64,000 nt of DNA from JBBQNR01 sp963774075 (GCA_963774075.1 CAVZDP010000005.1:1-64000), one strand, 5' to 3'; positions 29,104 to 37,894 are shown, numbered from the stretch's first letter. Numbers and translations: made by a program. The notes: a model not told the origin generated them from the sequence alone.

Positions 29104-29478
29104 CTAGACCCCGGCCGGGATCTCTTCTGCCCCGTGCGCCTGCAGGACCTCCTGTCCACCCTCGCCCGTCCGGATCCGGATCGCCTCCTCCACCGGCAGG
29201 ACGAAGATCTTGCCGTCGCCGACATTACCCGTGCGCCCGTGCCGCAGGATCACCTCCTTGACGACGCTCAGGTCCCGGTCGTCGACGACGATCTCCAGCT
29301 TCAGCTTCGGTCGCAGGTGGATCGTCATCTCGGAGCCGCGGTAGTGCTCGGTGATGCCCTTCTGGCGGCCCGAGCCCTTGTATTCGGCTATCGAGATGCT
29401 CGGGAATCCCTTCTCGAGCAGCTCCGCTCGGATCGGCTCGAAAGTCTCGTGGCGGATGAACGCCTCGATCTTCTTCAT
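29104..29478 (-). CDS. glnB: PII nitrogen regulatory protein, T-loop Tyr51 absent
   Basis: Trimeric PII signal protein that binds 2-oxoglutarate and ATP/ADP and controls the ammonium channel and glutamine synthetase. MKKIEAFIRHETFEPIRAEL is the usual first strand-helix. The T-loop has EYKGSGRQKGITEHYRG, including Tyr46, but the next residues are SEMTIHLRPK, so the position equivalent to Tyr51, which is uridylylated in E. coli and adenylylated in many actinobacteria, is Met. The B-loop GRTGNVGDGKIFV and C-loop region are intact. Length 124 versus the usual 112, from a short C-terminal tail. A strong AAGGAGGGAGG precedes the ATG; the gene starts 17 bases after amt. Confidence 0.93.
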   Translation of the reverse strand: MKKIEAFIRHETFEPIRAELLEKGFPSISIAEYKGSGRQKGITEHYRGSEMTIHLRPKLKLEIVVDDRDLSVVKEVILRHGRTGNVGDGKIFVLPVEEAIRIRTGEGGQEVLQAHGAEEIPAGV

Positions 29479-29495
29479 CGCGTCCTCCCTCCTTT

Positions 29496-30989
29496 CTAGG
29501 TCTCGCTCGGAGCCGCTCTGTGAGCCACGGCGGCCCTCGCCGGGCTCGGGGCCAGGACCGGTGATGCAACTTCGGGCGCCGGTATGAACTGCTCCGGGTA
29601 GCCGTACATGCCGTGCTCGATTATGTCGAGGCCGGCGTCCTCTTGATCGGGCGCGACCCGCAGGCCTATCGTCGCCTTGATGAGCGCAAACGTCGCGAAG
29701 CTCATCGCGAAGACGAAGACGAACGCGATCGCCACACCCAGTGCCTGGGCGCCCAGCTGTGTCAGCTCACCCGAGTAGAACAGCCCGCCGTCGGGGTCGC
29801 CGAACGCGTTGTACTGCGCCAGCCGGGGCGCGGTGAAGAGGCCGCACGAGAGCGTGCCCCAGATACCCGCCAGACCGTGCGCTGAGAGCGCGCCAACCGG
29901 GTCGTCGAGGCGCTTGTCGATCCAGATCACGCCCGCCACGACGATCATGCCCGCGACGAAGCCGATGATCGGGGCCGGCCATGCCTCGATGTAGCCCGAG
30001 GGCGCCGTGATGGCCACCAGTCCGGCGATCATCCCGTTGGCCACCATGCCGATGTCGATCGTGCGCTGGAAGAGCTGCGTCGCCGCGAAGGCGCCGATCA
30101 CGCCGCCCGCGCCGCCGAGCAGCGTCACCATGGCCACCTCGCCGAAGCGCCCGTCGAGCGCGTTCAGGGTCGAGCCGGAGTTGAACCCGAACCAGCCGAT
30201 GAACAGGATCAGCACGCCAAGCCCGGCCAGCGGCATCGAATGGCCCGGGATGGCGCGCGGCTTTCCATCCGCCCCGTACTTGCCCCGCCTGGCGCCGAGC
30301 AGCAGCAGCGCGGCCAACGCGCCCGTGGCGCCGATCAGGTGCACGGCGGTGGAGCCGGCGAAGTCCTGCATTCCGGTCGGCATGAAAGCCTCGCCGTTCT
30401 GCAGCCAGCCACCTCCGAACACCCAGTGGGAGCCAATCGGATAGATCAGGGATGCGAAAACGATCGCGTACACAACGTAGGCCGCGTACTTGATCCGCTC
30501 CAGGGTCGTTCCCCACACGATCGCCAGCGAGACCGCGCAGAATGCGAACTGGAACAGCCACTTGGACTCGATGGTCGCATCGGAGAGGCCGAGGCCGCTC
30601 GGGAAGAAGGCCTGCTGCGGGTCACCGAAGCCCTGGAGGAACCAGCCGGTGGTCCCGATCAGGTCCCCTTCGCTGCTTCCGGTTCCGAAAGCGAAGGCGA
30701 AGCCGACCGCCCAGTAACAGATCGCGGCGATCGACAGGTTGGTGAGGATCTTCGCCACTCCCGTGCCGGCATTCTTCTGCCGCGAGAAACCGATCTCCAG
30801 CATCGCGAAGCCTGCCTGCATGAACAGCACGAGCACGGCCGCGATCAGGACCCAGGTGGTGTTGATCGCCACGGAGTCCTTCAGGACCCCGTTCCCGTAC
30901 GCCTCCAGCGTGTCCGCCAGAGCCGTGCCGGGAAGCAGCAGAAGGGCGGCGATCGCCAGCGGGACCGCTCCCAGGTACCTCCTTCTCAT
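29496..30989 (-). CDS. amt: ammonium transporter Amt
   Basis: Trimeric ammonium channel of the inner membrane, 497 residues. A cleavable signal-like N-terminus (MRRRYLGAVPLAIAALLLLP, then ALA) precedes 11 helices. Conserved elements include FMQAGFAMLEIGFSRQKNAG, the first pore His in STAVHLIGATGALAAL, FIGWFGFNSGSTL and the second pore His in LSAHGLAGIWGTLSCGLF. The cytoplasmic C-terminal tail is long (about 70 residues) and contains the usual EDAGLDIIEHGMYGYPE, the segment that contacts PII. The ATG at 30989 has AAGGAGGA eight bases upstream, which rules out the longer frame. PII and glnA follow in the same operon. Confidence 0.95.
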   Translation of the reverse strand: MRRRYLGAVPLAIAALLLLPGTALADTLEAYGNGVLKDSVAINTTWVLIAAVLVLFMQAGFAMLEIGFSRQKNAGTGVAKILTNLSIAAICYWAVGFAFAFGTGSSEGDLIGTTGWFLQGFGDPQQAFFPSGLGLSDATIESKWLFQFAFCAVSLAIVWGTTLERIKYAAYVVYAIVFASLIYPIGSHWVFGGGWLQNGEAFMPTGMQDFAGSTAVHLIGATGALAALLLLGARRGKYGADGKPRAIPGHSMPLAGLGVLILFIGWFGFNSGSTLNALDGRFGEVAMVTLLGGAGGVIGAFAATQLFQRTIDIGMVANGMIAGLVAITAPSGYIEAWPAPIIGFVAGMIVVAGVIWIDKRLDDPVGALSAHGLAGIWGTLSCGLFTAPRLAQYNAFGDPDGGLFYSGELTQLGAQALGVAIAFVFVFAMSFATFALIKATIGLRVAPDQEDAGLDIIEHGMYGYPEQFIPAPEVASPVLAPSPARAAVAHRAAPSET

Positions 30990-31078
30990 GTGCGATTCCT
31001 CCTTTTCGCCGGTCTGGTCGGCGATCGCAGTTGCGGAAGACAATCGCCACGGTACGCACCGGTCGGCCCCGGGTCTTT

Positions 31079-31090
31079 AGACACGTGTCT
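31079..31090. promoter_or_regulatory. 12-base perfect palindrome upstream of amt
   Basis: AGACACGTGTCT is a perfect palindrome in the 258-base gap between the divergent amt and CBS-domain genes, 90 bases upstream of the amt start. It could be an operator for a nitrogen or stress regulator; it does not match the GlnR box pattern I know. Confidence 0.35.
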
Positions 31091-31247
31091 GAAATTCGGC
31101 GCGCGCCTTTCTCCCGGCTGTCTAGTTCTGCGGCAGCGCTCTACCGTCGGGCGACCCCGGTCAGCGGAATTTCCGACCGTCTGTCCGATGACAGCGCGCC
31201 GGCCGTCAGCGATCCTGCGTGAAACCCAACCGGAGAGGAGGAACGAG

Positions 31248-31688
31248 ATGAGGGTCAAAGAGGCGATGCGCATCGCTCACGGCCTCCAGGCAGGCTCGAC
31301 GCTCGAGGACGTGTCAGAGGCGATTCAGGCCACGGGCTGCGAGACGCTGCCGATCGTCGACGGCTTCAACGGCGGGCTGGTCGTGCGCCAGCTTGTCTCC
31401 GTGCGCGATCTTCCCAAGCTGAGACAGGTGGAGGCGTCGGCGCATCGCGGGCACGCCGTCGGAGACACCGTGCTCGACATGCTGGCTGCGATCGGCCGCC
31501 AGCCCGGCCGCTTCCCTACGATCGAGGCTCAGGCCACACTCGTGGACGCCTGGGGCCTGATGTCCGAGGAAGGGCTGACCCAGCTACCCGTCGTCGACGG
31601 CGGAGGCGTCGTCGGGATGCTGTCGCTCGTGGTCTCGTACTCGGAGTACCCGCACCGCTCTCCGGTGGCCGGCTTCTGGGCCCAGTGA
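31248..31688 (+). CDS. CBS-domain protein
   Basis: 146 residues forming a single CBS pair. The first CBS covers roughly residues 8-60 (AGSTLEDVSEAIQATGCETL followed by PIVDGFNGGLVVRQLVSVRD) and the second roughly 80-140 (EAQATLVDAWGLMSEEGLTQ, then LPVVDGGGVVGMLSLVV). Such stand-alone pairs bind adenosine nucleotides and act as energy or stress sensors; the partner is unknown. The ATG is preceded by GGAGAGGAGG. Divergent from amt and convergent with the transketolase operon (20 bases between stops). Confidence 0.85.
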   Translation: MRVKEAMRIAHGLQAGSTLEDVSEAIQATGCETLPIVDGFNGGLVVRQLVSVRDLPKLRQVEASAHRGHAVGDTVLDMLAAIGRQPGRFPTIEAQATLVDAWGLMSEEGLTQLPVVDGGGVVGMLSLVVSYSEYPHRSPVAGFWAQ

Positions 31689-31708
31689 AGCCCCTCTCCG
31701 CAAATCCG

Positions 31709-32731
31709 TTACGTGAACTCGGCGACATCCAATCCGGGCGGCGCGCGCCCGCCGAGGATCGGCTTCAGGACGAGCGCCTGGCGCACCTTGTCGGCGATCC
31801 CCTCGGCGGTCAGCCCGAACCGCTCCATGACGGCTTCGCCAGTCCCGGAGAGGCCGAAGCGGTCGCCGACCCCCACGGAGAAGATCGGCACCGGGTACTG
31901 CTCGGCGGCGACCTCGCGAATCGCGTCGGCCAGGCCGCCAACCGTGCGGTGCTCCTCGGCGGTGACAGCGACCTTCGTGCGCGCAAGTGAGGCGAGCACG
32001 GAACCGGCGTCGAGCGGTTTCAAGATCGAGACGTTCACGACCTCGGCCTCGACGCCCTGGTCGCGCTCCAGCATCTCGGCCGCCTCGAGCGCGCGCCAGA
32101 CCATGTGACCACAGGCGAAGATCGAGATGTCGCTCCCCTTGCGCAGGACGTCCGCGCCGCGGCCGAGCGTCTCCGGAATCTCGTCGTATATGAAAGGCGT
32201 TGCGGGCCGGCCGAAACGCATGTACATCGGTCCCTCGCGCTCGTAGCTCTCGAGCACCGCGCGGTAGGCCTGGTTGTAGTCGGCGGGCACGACGACCTGC
32301 ATCTTCGGCATCACGCGCATCAGCGCGATGTCCTCGATCATCTGGTGTGAGGCGCCGTCCTCGCCCAGTGAGAGCCCACCGTGCGAGGCGCACACGCGCA
32401 CTTTGAGCTCGTTGTGGGCGATTCCGAGCCGAACCTGGTCGTACGCGCGGCCGGTGGCGAAGATCGCGAACGTCGACGCGTAGGGAACCTTCCCCGTCGT
32501 CGCGAGCCCGCAGGCCATCGACATCATGTTTGTCTCCGCCGCTCCCACGTTGAAGAAGCGCTCGGGGAAACGCCTGCCGAACTCGATGCTCTGGGTGGAG
32601 ACCGCCAGGTCGGCGTCGAGCGCGACTATCTCCTCGTGGCGCTCGCCGAGCTCGACGAGCGCATCGCCGTAGGCCTTGCGCGTCGGGACCGGATCCCTCT
32701 TGCTGGTCTCGCTCACAGCCTGCTCACTCAC
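31709..32731 (-). CDS. transketolase C-terminal subunit
   Basis: 340 residues covering the pyrimidine-binding and C-terminal domains of a split transketolase. TRKAYGDALVELGERHEEIV, LDADLAVSTQSIEFGRRFPE and the catalytic Glu in FFNVGAAETNMMSMACGLA, which contacts the thiamine pyrophosphate pyrimidine ring; later DIALMRVMPKMQVVVPADYN and the C-terminal VVNVSILKPLDAGSV, TAEEHRTVGGLADAI. The start overlaps the N-terminal subunit gene by four bases (ATGA 32728-32731), so both halves are made together. Transketolase moves two-carbon units and yields sedoheptulose 7-phosphate, the substrate of the GmhA homologue encoded in the same operon. Last gene of the seven-gene cluster. Confidence 0.92.
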   Translation of the reverse strand: MSEQAVSETSKRDPVPTRKAYGDALVELGERHEEIVALDADLAVSTQSIEFGRRFPERFFNVGAAETNMMSMACGLATTGKVPYASTFAIFATGRAYDQVRLGIAHNELKVRVCASHGGLSLGEDGASHQMIEDIALMRVMPKMQVVVPADYNQAYRAVLESYEREGPMYMRFGRPATPFIYDEIPETLGRGADVLRKGSDISIFACGHMVWRALEAAEMLERDQGVEAEVVNVSILKPLDAGSVLASLARTKVAVTAEEHRTVGGLADAIREVAAEQYPVPIFSVGVGDRFGLSGTGEAVMERFGLTAEGIADKVRQALVLKPILGGRAPPGLDVAEFT

Positions 32732-33816
32732 TTGAAGACGCCGAGCGCGCGCGTCTGCTCGGCGAGCTTCCCCTCCAGTTCGGTGAGCGCCTGCTCAGCC
32801 TGTTCGGGGGACGGCGGCTTGCCGTGGAATCCGGCCTTTGCTTCGAGGATCGACACGCCCCGGCCTTTTCGCGTCTGACAGACGATTGCGGCGGGACGCT
32901 CTCGCGTACGGCTCCACTCCAGGGCCTCCACCACCTGCGCCATGTCGTGCCCGTCGATCTCGACTGCTTCCCACTCGAACGCCTCGAACTTCTTGCGCAC
33001 GTCTTTTGTGTCCATCACTTCCTCGGTGGTGCCGTCGGTCTGGAGGTGGTTGTAGTCGACGATCGCGGTCAGGTTCGTCACCTCGAAGTGGGCGGCCGCC
33101 ATCGCCGCCTCCCAGGTCTGGCCCTCCTGACAGTCGCCGTCCGACATCACTCCAAAGACGTGCGCTTCGTCGATCCTGTCGAGCCGCAGACCGAGAGCAA
33201 TGCCGAGGCACATGGAGAGACCCTGGCCAAGGGAGCCGGTCGAGACCTCGACGCCGGCAGTTCGCGTCATGTCCGGATGGCCCTGGAGATGGGCGTCGAG
33301 CTTGCGAAGACGCATCAGGTCCTCGTGCGGGAAGTAGCCGTGCCGGGCGAGGGCCGCATACTGGATCGGCGCCGCGTGTCCCTTGCAGAGCACGAAGCGG
33401 TCGCGGGCGGGCCAGGCCGGACGCTCGGGGTCGTGGCGCAGCACCCGGTAGTAGAGCGCCGCGACGATGTCGGCCGCCGACAGCGAGCTGTCGAGATGGC
33501 CGGACCTGGCGACCGCCACCATGGTCACGCAATCGATCCGAAGCACAGTCGCGTAACGCTCGAGCTCGGCGATCGAAGGCTTGTGCGGCTTCAGCAGGCG
33601 CGGCCTGTCGAGCCCGTGCGCGGGGATGTTCTCGACGGGTGCCAGGTGAGGCACCTCTGTCTGCTGGGTCGCGTCGGCATCTTCGTCCTGCAGCCTCTCG
33701 AGCGGGGCGGCCGATCGCCGCCGGAGTGCGAGCGAGGCGGTTACGAGAGCCAGCGCGGCGAGACTTGCCAGCGCAGGGACCACACTGACGCCTAGCGGGA
33801 TTCCGAGCGCATACAT
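32728..33816 (-). CDS. transketolase N-terminal subunit with N-terminal membrane anchor
   Basis: 362 residues. Residues 1-35 form a hydrophobic segment (IPLGVSVVPALASLAALALV and following) ending in LRRRS, a typical membrane anchor with positive-inside end; a linker of about 50 residues follows. From about residue 78 it is a normal TPP-binding domain: GHLDSSLSAADIVAALYYRV, RDRFVLCKGHAAPIQYAAL, GSLGQGLSMCLGIALGLRLD, and the TPP/Mg motif SDGDCQEGQTWEA ending in DYNHLQTDG. A membrane-tethered transketolase half is unusual. The ATG shares one base with the stop of the MFS-fusion gene (TGATG), so translation is coupled and the anchor is unlikely to be a false start; no in-frame ATG occurs before the enzymatic domain until within it. 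Confidence 0.88.
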   Translation of the reverse strand: MYALGIPLGVSVVPALASLAALALVTASLALRRRSAAPLERLQDEDADATQQTEVPHLAPVENIPAHGLDRPRLLKPHKPSIAELERYATVLRIDCVTMVAVARSGHLDSSLSAADIVAALYYRVLRHDPERPAWPARDRFVLCKGHAAPIQYAALARHGYFPHEDLMRLRKLDAHLQGHPDMTRTAGVEVSTGSLGQGLSMCLGIALGLRLDRIDEAHVFGVMSDGDCQEGQTWEAAMAAAHFEVTNLTAIVDYNHLQTDGTTEEVMDTKDVRKKFEAFEWEAVEIDGHDMAQVVEALEWSRTRERPAAIVCQTRKGRGVSILEAKAGFHGKPPSPEQAEQALTELEGKLAEQTRALGVFK

Positions 33817-36107
33817 CACGCCCCCCGATCCCTGGCTACCGCCCTGCCAGCCGCCCGCCATCTCCCTGATCGGGTCACAGGGCTGGCCGTCTTCGCGGGG
33901 GTGTCGAGCCTCTTGAGCGAGCCGGTGAGGGCGACCGTGTAGAGCTCGGTCACCACGGCGAGCACGATCCTCACGCCAAGAAGCGCGGCGACCCCCCACA
34001 CGCTCCACAGGGTGCTGGCCAGGATCGGGCCGGCGATCTCGCCGGCGTCCTCGCCGGAGCTCATGTAGCCCATCGCCCGTGCGCGGCGGCGGCGGTCGTA
34101 GCTCGAGACGTGCGCCATCAAGGCTCCCCAGGCGGGGCGAAAGGCAGCCTTGCCCGCGTCGTCCAGCGCCCGCCCGACGAAGAGCCCGCCAAAGCTTGGC
34201 GCTACCCAGTAGATAACCGAGGACAGAACGTTGGCGGCGCTCCGCACGGACAGCACGAGCTTGCGGCTCACGTTGTCGGAGAGCCACCCGAACGCCGGCC
34301 CGGTCAGGGCCATGAGGGAGCTGAGCCCGTAGATGAGGCCTGCCTGCGCCTCGCTCAGGCCGGCGTACTCCACGGCGAAGATCGGGAAAAGGCTCGTGAG
34401 CATGCAGGCGGTTGCGCTGATGAAGAAGCCGAGCCCCATGAACCGAAAGATGGGCGGTCGAACCGGCTCGGTGCGCATTCCCTCCGACGCGCCGTCGGGT
34501 GAAGGCGGCGCGGCAGAGGCGGAGTTGCTCGGGGAGGCAGACATCTCGTCGCCCACCTCCTCGTCTTGGACGAAGGCACCCGCCCCCTCGTACTCCTTCT
34601 CGCCGAGCTCCGGTGCGCGCAGGAAGCGCGCGACGACGAAGAACGGCAGGGCCGAGATGGCAAAGGCGACCAGGAAGACCAGTGAGAAGTTCGAGGCGGT
34701 CAGGCCCAGTAGGAGGCCGGCAAGGAGCTTCCCGCCCGCGCCGCCGAGGCTCTTCGCGGTCTGGTACCACGCGAACGAGGAGGCGATCGCCCTCTTGCCG
34801 CCGTGCTCGGCGATCAGTGCATGCACGGACGGGTCGCGCATGGAGATCGAGACCCCGTGGAGGCCCCGGATCGCGAAGAGCTGCCAGGGCACAGCCGCGA
34901 AGGCGAGCAGCAGTGAGACGAGGCTGCGCAACCCGATCGCGGCCTGCAAGCCCGGCTTCAGGCCGATGCGATCGGCGAGCGAGCCCATCACCGGCTTGAG
35001 ACCAATCGCCACCATCGAATTGAACGAGGCGAGCAGGCCGACCTGGGTCAGGCTCATCCCGAGCTCCCGGTAGGCGTACAGCGGCAGAGCGAACGAGATC
35101 AGGCCGAAGGCGAGCCGCGAAAGCATGCCCTCGGCGACGATCGCGGCCAGCGAGGGGTTGACGCGGTGTCGACGCTTCTCCGGCTTCCGGTCAGCAGGGC
35201 CCGCGACGTGGCCTCGGCGCCGAAGGCGTCCCCGCAACGCGGGGGGCCGCGGTGCCTGGAATGGTTCTTCATCGCTTCGGGCCGCGGGCGCGAGATCCGG
35301 CAATGCGAGGGTGTACCGGCCGAGGGCGTAGCCCTCTATGTAGTCGGCGATCAGCGGAGCGACATCCGGCACGCCCTTGTAGCCGGGGAAGTAGTTCAGA
35401 TCCACCACGACCGGCCCGCTGGAGCTCTCGATCACGTCCAGCCCGTAAAGGCCGAGACCCAACGCACGGCCGCATCGCAGGGCGATGTCGCGCAGCTCCG
35501 CGCTCACGGCGGACGGCCGGCCCGGCAGGGAGAAGCTGTCCTCGGAGAACTGCTTGCGCACGGCGAAGACCTGTTCGCCGACGACGTAGAGCTTGACGTC
35601 CTCGCCGGTGCCCGCAAAGTACTCTTGGACGAGCATCGGGTCTTGGGTCCTTGGAACCGCCCTCAGCTCGGCGCGGTCGTGGACGACATGGATCCCGGCG
35701 CCACGGTGTCCCCGGTACGGCTTCAACACCAGCGGTACGTCGTCGACAAGCTCTCCCAGTAGGGCGAAGTCTCCCGTCACCCACGTCCGCGGCGTCGGCA
35801 CCCCCGCGCGCTGAAGGCGCCGGGCCGACACGATCTTGTTCTGCGTCGAGACGCAGCACTCGTAGGGGTTGAGGAACCTCGCTCCCTCCGCGTGCAGTAC
35901 TCCGGCGAGGCTCAGGGAGAGCTCGGTGCGCGATTTGAGGACGTAGAGATCGTGCCCGCCGCGAAGATGGTCGGGCCGCGTGACCATCTCCTCCGCGATC
36001 CCGTATTCGACCTCGAAGCCGCGCCGCGACAGGATGTCCCATACCTCGACCAGCGCGGGGCTCATCACTCCTTGAACGCGCCGAACGAGCAGGAAGTACA
36101 GCTTCAT
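33816..36107 (-). CDS. ATP-grasp enzyme fused to an MFS transporter
   Basis: 763 residues in one uninterrupted frame. Residues 1-285 are an ATP-grasp domain homologous to the two stand-alone enzymes of the cluster: DLYVLKSRTELSLSLAGVLH, FLNPYECCVSTQNKIVSARR, PLVLKPYRGHRGAGIHVVHD, MLVQEYFAG, and the metal-binding end VVVDLNYFPGYKGVPDV, which resembles the DINYFPGY signature of inositol-phosphate kinases (ITPK). After a basic linker, residues 325-755 form about 12 membrane helices of an MFS carrier with motif A GSLADRIGLKPG and a mid-loop of about 70 residues. I chose the ATG giving MKLYFLLV because it aligns with the paralogues; a GTG 24 bases upstream is possible. An enzyme fused to an exporter suggests modification coupled to transport. 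Confidence 0.85.
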   Translation of the reverse strand: MKLYFLLVRRVQGVMSPALVEVWDILSRRGFEVEYGIAEEMVTRPDHLRGGHDLYVLKSRTELSLSLAGVLHAEGARFLNPYECCVSTQNKIVSARRLQRAGVPTPRTWVTGDFALLGELVDDVPLVLKPYRGHRGAGIHVVHDRAELRAVPRTQDPMLVQEYFAGTGEDVKLYVVGEQVFAVRKQFSEDSFSLPGRPSAVSAELRDIALRCGRALGLGLYGLDVIESSSGPVVVDLNYFPGYKGVPDVAPLIADYIEGYALGRYTLALPDLAPAARSDEEPFQAPRPPALRGRLRRRGHVAGPADRKPEKRRHRVNPSLAAIVAEGMLSRLAFGLISFALPLYAYRELGMSLTQVGLLASFNSMVAIGLKPVMGSLADRIGLKPGLQAAIGLRSLVSLLLAFAAVPWQLFAIRGLHGVSISMRDPSVHALIAEHGGKRAIASSFAWYQTAKSLGGAGGKLLAGLLLGLTASNFSLVFLVAFAISALPFFVVARFLRAPELGEKEYEGAGAFVQDEEVGDEMSASPSNSASAAPPSPDGASEGMRTEPVRPPIFRFMGLGFFISATACMLTSLFPIFAVEYAGLSEAQAGLIYGLSSLMALTGPAFGWLSDNVSRKLVLSVRSAANVLSSVIYWVAPSFGGLFVGRALDDAGKAAFRPAWGALMAHVSSYDRRRRARAMGYMSSGEDAGEIAGPILASTLWSVWGVAALLGVRIVLAVVTELYTVALTGSLKRLDTPAKTASPVTRSGRWRAAGRAVARDRGA

Positions 36108-36180
36108 TGGGCTGCTCGGTCGTCCGGGCACGCCTGTCGCTGCGCGGCGTGCGAGTTCAACGTTCAGGCGGCGCCGGAGC

Positions 36181-36780
36181 TCATGCCGAGCCCCGCGCGA
36201 AGAGCGTTCGCTCGACGAGCTCGCACAGGATGTGGCCGATCAGCAGATGCCCTTCCTGGATCCGTGCCGTCTCCCGCGCCGGCACGCATATACACACATC
36301 CGCGACCTCCTCCAGGTGCCCTCCTCCGTCACCCGTGAGCACCACGGTCGAGAGGCCTTTCGCTCTGGCCGCTGCGATGCCCCTGACCACGTTCTCGGAG
36401 CGTCCGCTGGTCGAGAGGCCTATCGCCATGTCGCCCGGCACCCCGAGACCTGCCACCTGCCTGGCGAACACGTCCGAGAACGAATAGTCGTTTCCGATCG
36501 CGGTCATCGAGCAGACGTTGTCGGCGAGCGCGAGCGCCGGCAGCGATGCGCGCTCGAGCCGAAAGCGTCCGACGAGCTCGGCGGCGAGATGCTGAGCGTC
36601 GCCCGCACTCCCGCCGTTTCCGAAGAGCAGAATTTTGTGCCCGTCGCTGTACACCGCCGTCATCCGATCGGCCAAGTCGGCGATCACTTCGACGAGACCG
36701 TTCTCGAGCAAGCGCTGCTTCATCGCGACGCTATCCTCGATGCGTTCACGGACCAAGGGTGAGAAGGACGGCCTAAGCAT
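36181..36780 (-). CDS. gmhA: SIS-domain sedoheptulose 7-phosphate isomerase (GmhA-like)
   Basis: 199 residues, the usual GmhA length. GmhA converts sedoheptulose 7-phosphate to D-glycero-D-manno-heptose 7-phosphate. The SIS domain shows FGNGGSAGDAQHLAAELVGRF (phosphate-binding Ser and catalytic Glu), ALADNVCSMTAIGNDYSF, GLSTSGRSENVVRGIAAARA and the metal/catalytic helix QEGHLLIGHILCELVE with the His of the active site. DnaA-initiator-associating DiaA proteins share the fold, but the kinase neighbour strongly favours a heptose role. The ATG at 36780 overlaps the kinase gene by eight bases. Confidence 0.88.
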   Translation of the reverse strand: MLRPSFSPLVRERIEDSVAMKQRLLENGLVEVIADLADRMTAVYSDGHKILLFGNGGSAGDAQHLAAELVGRFRLERASLPALALADNVCSMTAIGNDYSFSDVFARQVAGLGVPGDMAIGLSTSGRSENVVRGIAAARAKGLSTVVLTGDGGGHLEEVADVCICVPARETARIQEGHLLIGHILCELVERTLFARGSA

Positions 36781-37894
36781 TAACCCTCCACGTGCTGAGA
36801 CCCTCCTTCTCGAACGCGAAGTCGGCGACATTCACCCCCATCCGCGTCAGAGCTTCGGCCACCTTGTGCTTGCTGCGATAGTCGCAGTAGAAGAGCATGT
36901 AGCCGCCCCCGCCGGCGCCGGTCACCTTCCCACCCAAGGCGCCGTGCTTGAGGGCCTCTGAGTAGATCTCATCGATGAACGGCGTCGAGATCTTCGGCGA
37001 CATCCTCTTCTTGTATTCCCACGCGCTCCCGAGCAGATCGGCGAACGTACTGAGGTGCCCCTGGAGAAGCGCATCCTTCATCTCGACGGCGAGCTCCTTC
37101 TGCATCCGGAGTCCTTCCATGGCTCGTGAATCTCGCTCCTCGAATCGACTGGTCTGATCCTCGATGATGCCGTCGGAGCTCCGTGCCACCCCGGTGTAGC
37201 CGAGAAGAAGGTTCTGCTCGAGCTCCTTCACGATGTCGGCCCTTACGCGAAGTGGATTCACGATGACCTGATCGCCGCGGAACTCGATGAAGTTGAAGCC
37301 TCCGAAGGTCGCCGCGTACTGATCCTGCATACCTCCCTTCAAACCCAGCTCCTTGCGTTCGAGCACGTAGGCAGAGCGCGCGAGTTCGTAGTCGGTGAGC
37401 GGGAGCCCATGGAACTCCGTCAGCAAACCGATCAGAGCGACCATCATCGCGGAGGAGGCGCCGAGGCCCGACCCGGGCGGTGCCGTCGAATGGAGAAACA
37501 GGTCGAACCCTTGCGATTCGCGGTTTCCAAGGCGAAGGATCGCGGCCTTGATCAGATCGAGCTCGCCGTTGAAGGTGATGGGATCACCCGCGCCGAACCT
37601 CAACTCGAGCCCGAAATCGAGTGATTCGATCGTGATGTCGCCATCGCTCCGGGGCCTCAGCGTTCCGTATGCGTATCTACTGATGGCGGCGTTGAGCACG
37701 AGCCCGCCTTCCCTCTCGGGGAAAGGGGGCACGTCGGTACCGCCGCCGGCGAAGCTCACTCGAAGGGGAGCGCGGACTCGGACCAGATACGGAGGTGCCG
37801 TTTTTTCCCGGATCCGGCTTCCGTTTCGGAGGAAGGGGGGCCGCCCCACAGAAGCAAGTGCGTCCCGTTCAGTACCCGCGCCCGCCAGCCTCAT
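36773..37894 (-). CDS. hddA: GHMP kinase, D-glycero-D-manno-heptose 7-phosphate kinase-like (HddA)
   Basis: 373 residues. HddA phosphorylates heptose 7-phosphate at C1. PLRVSFAGGGTDVPPFPERE is the N-terminal substrate motif typical of HddA and related sugar kinases; the ATP loop is PPGSGLGASSAMMVAL; ELGLKGGMQDQYAATFGG holds the catalytic Asp region; and the C-terminal motif 3 is KVTGAGGGGYMLFYC. The ATG overlaps the stop of the second ATP-grasp gene (ATGA, 37891-37894), and the stop overlaps gmhA. The first 35 residues are not conserved in the family as I know it, so a later start is possible. No HddC guanylyltransferase or GmhB phosphatase is encoded in the window. Confidence 0.88.
   Translation of the reverse strand: MRLAGAGTERDALASVGRPPFLRNGSRIREKTAPPYLVRVRAPLRVSFAGGGTDVPPFPEREGGLVLNAAISRYAYGTLRPRSDGDITIESLDFGLELRFGAGDPITFNGELDLIKAAILRLGNRESQGFDLFLHSTAPPGSGLGASSAMMVALIGLLTEFHGLPLTDYELARSAYVLERKELGLKGGMQDQYAATFGGFNFIEFRGDQVIVNPLRVRADIVKELEQNLLLGYTGVARSSDGIIEDQTSRFEERDSRAMEGLRMQKELAVEMKDALLQGHLSTFADLLGSAWEYKKRMSPKISTPFIDEIYSEALKHGALGGKVTGAGGGGYMLFYCDYRSKHKVAEALTRMGVNVADFAFEKEGLSTWRVNA

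Noticed and set aside
33817..34770. N-terminal extension of the transketolase subunit across the MFS gene
   Set aside because: It is the out-of-frame shadow of the MFS coding sequence; the ATG at 33816 is coupled to the MFS stop.
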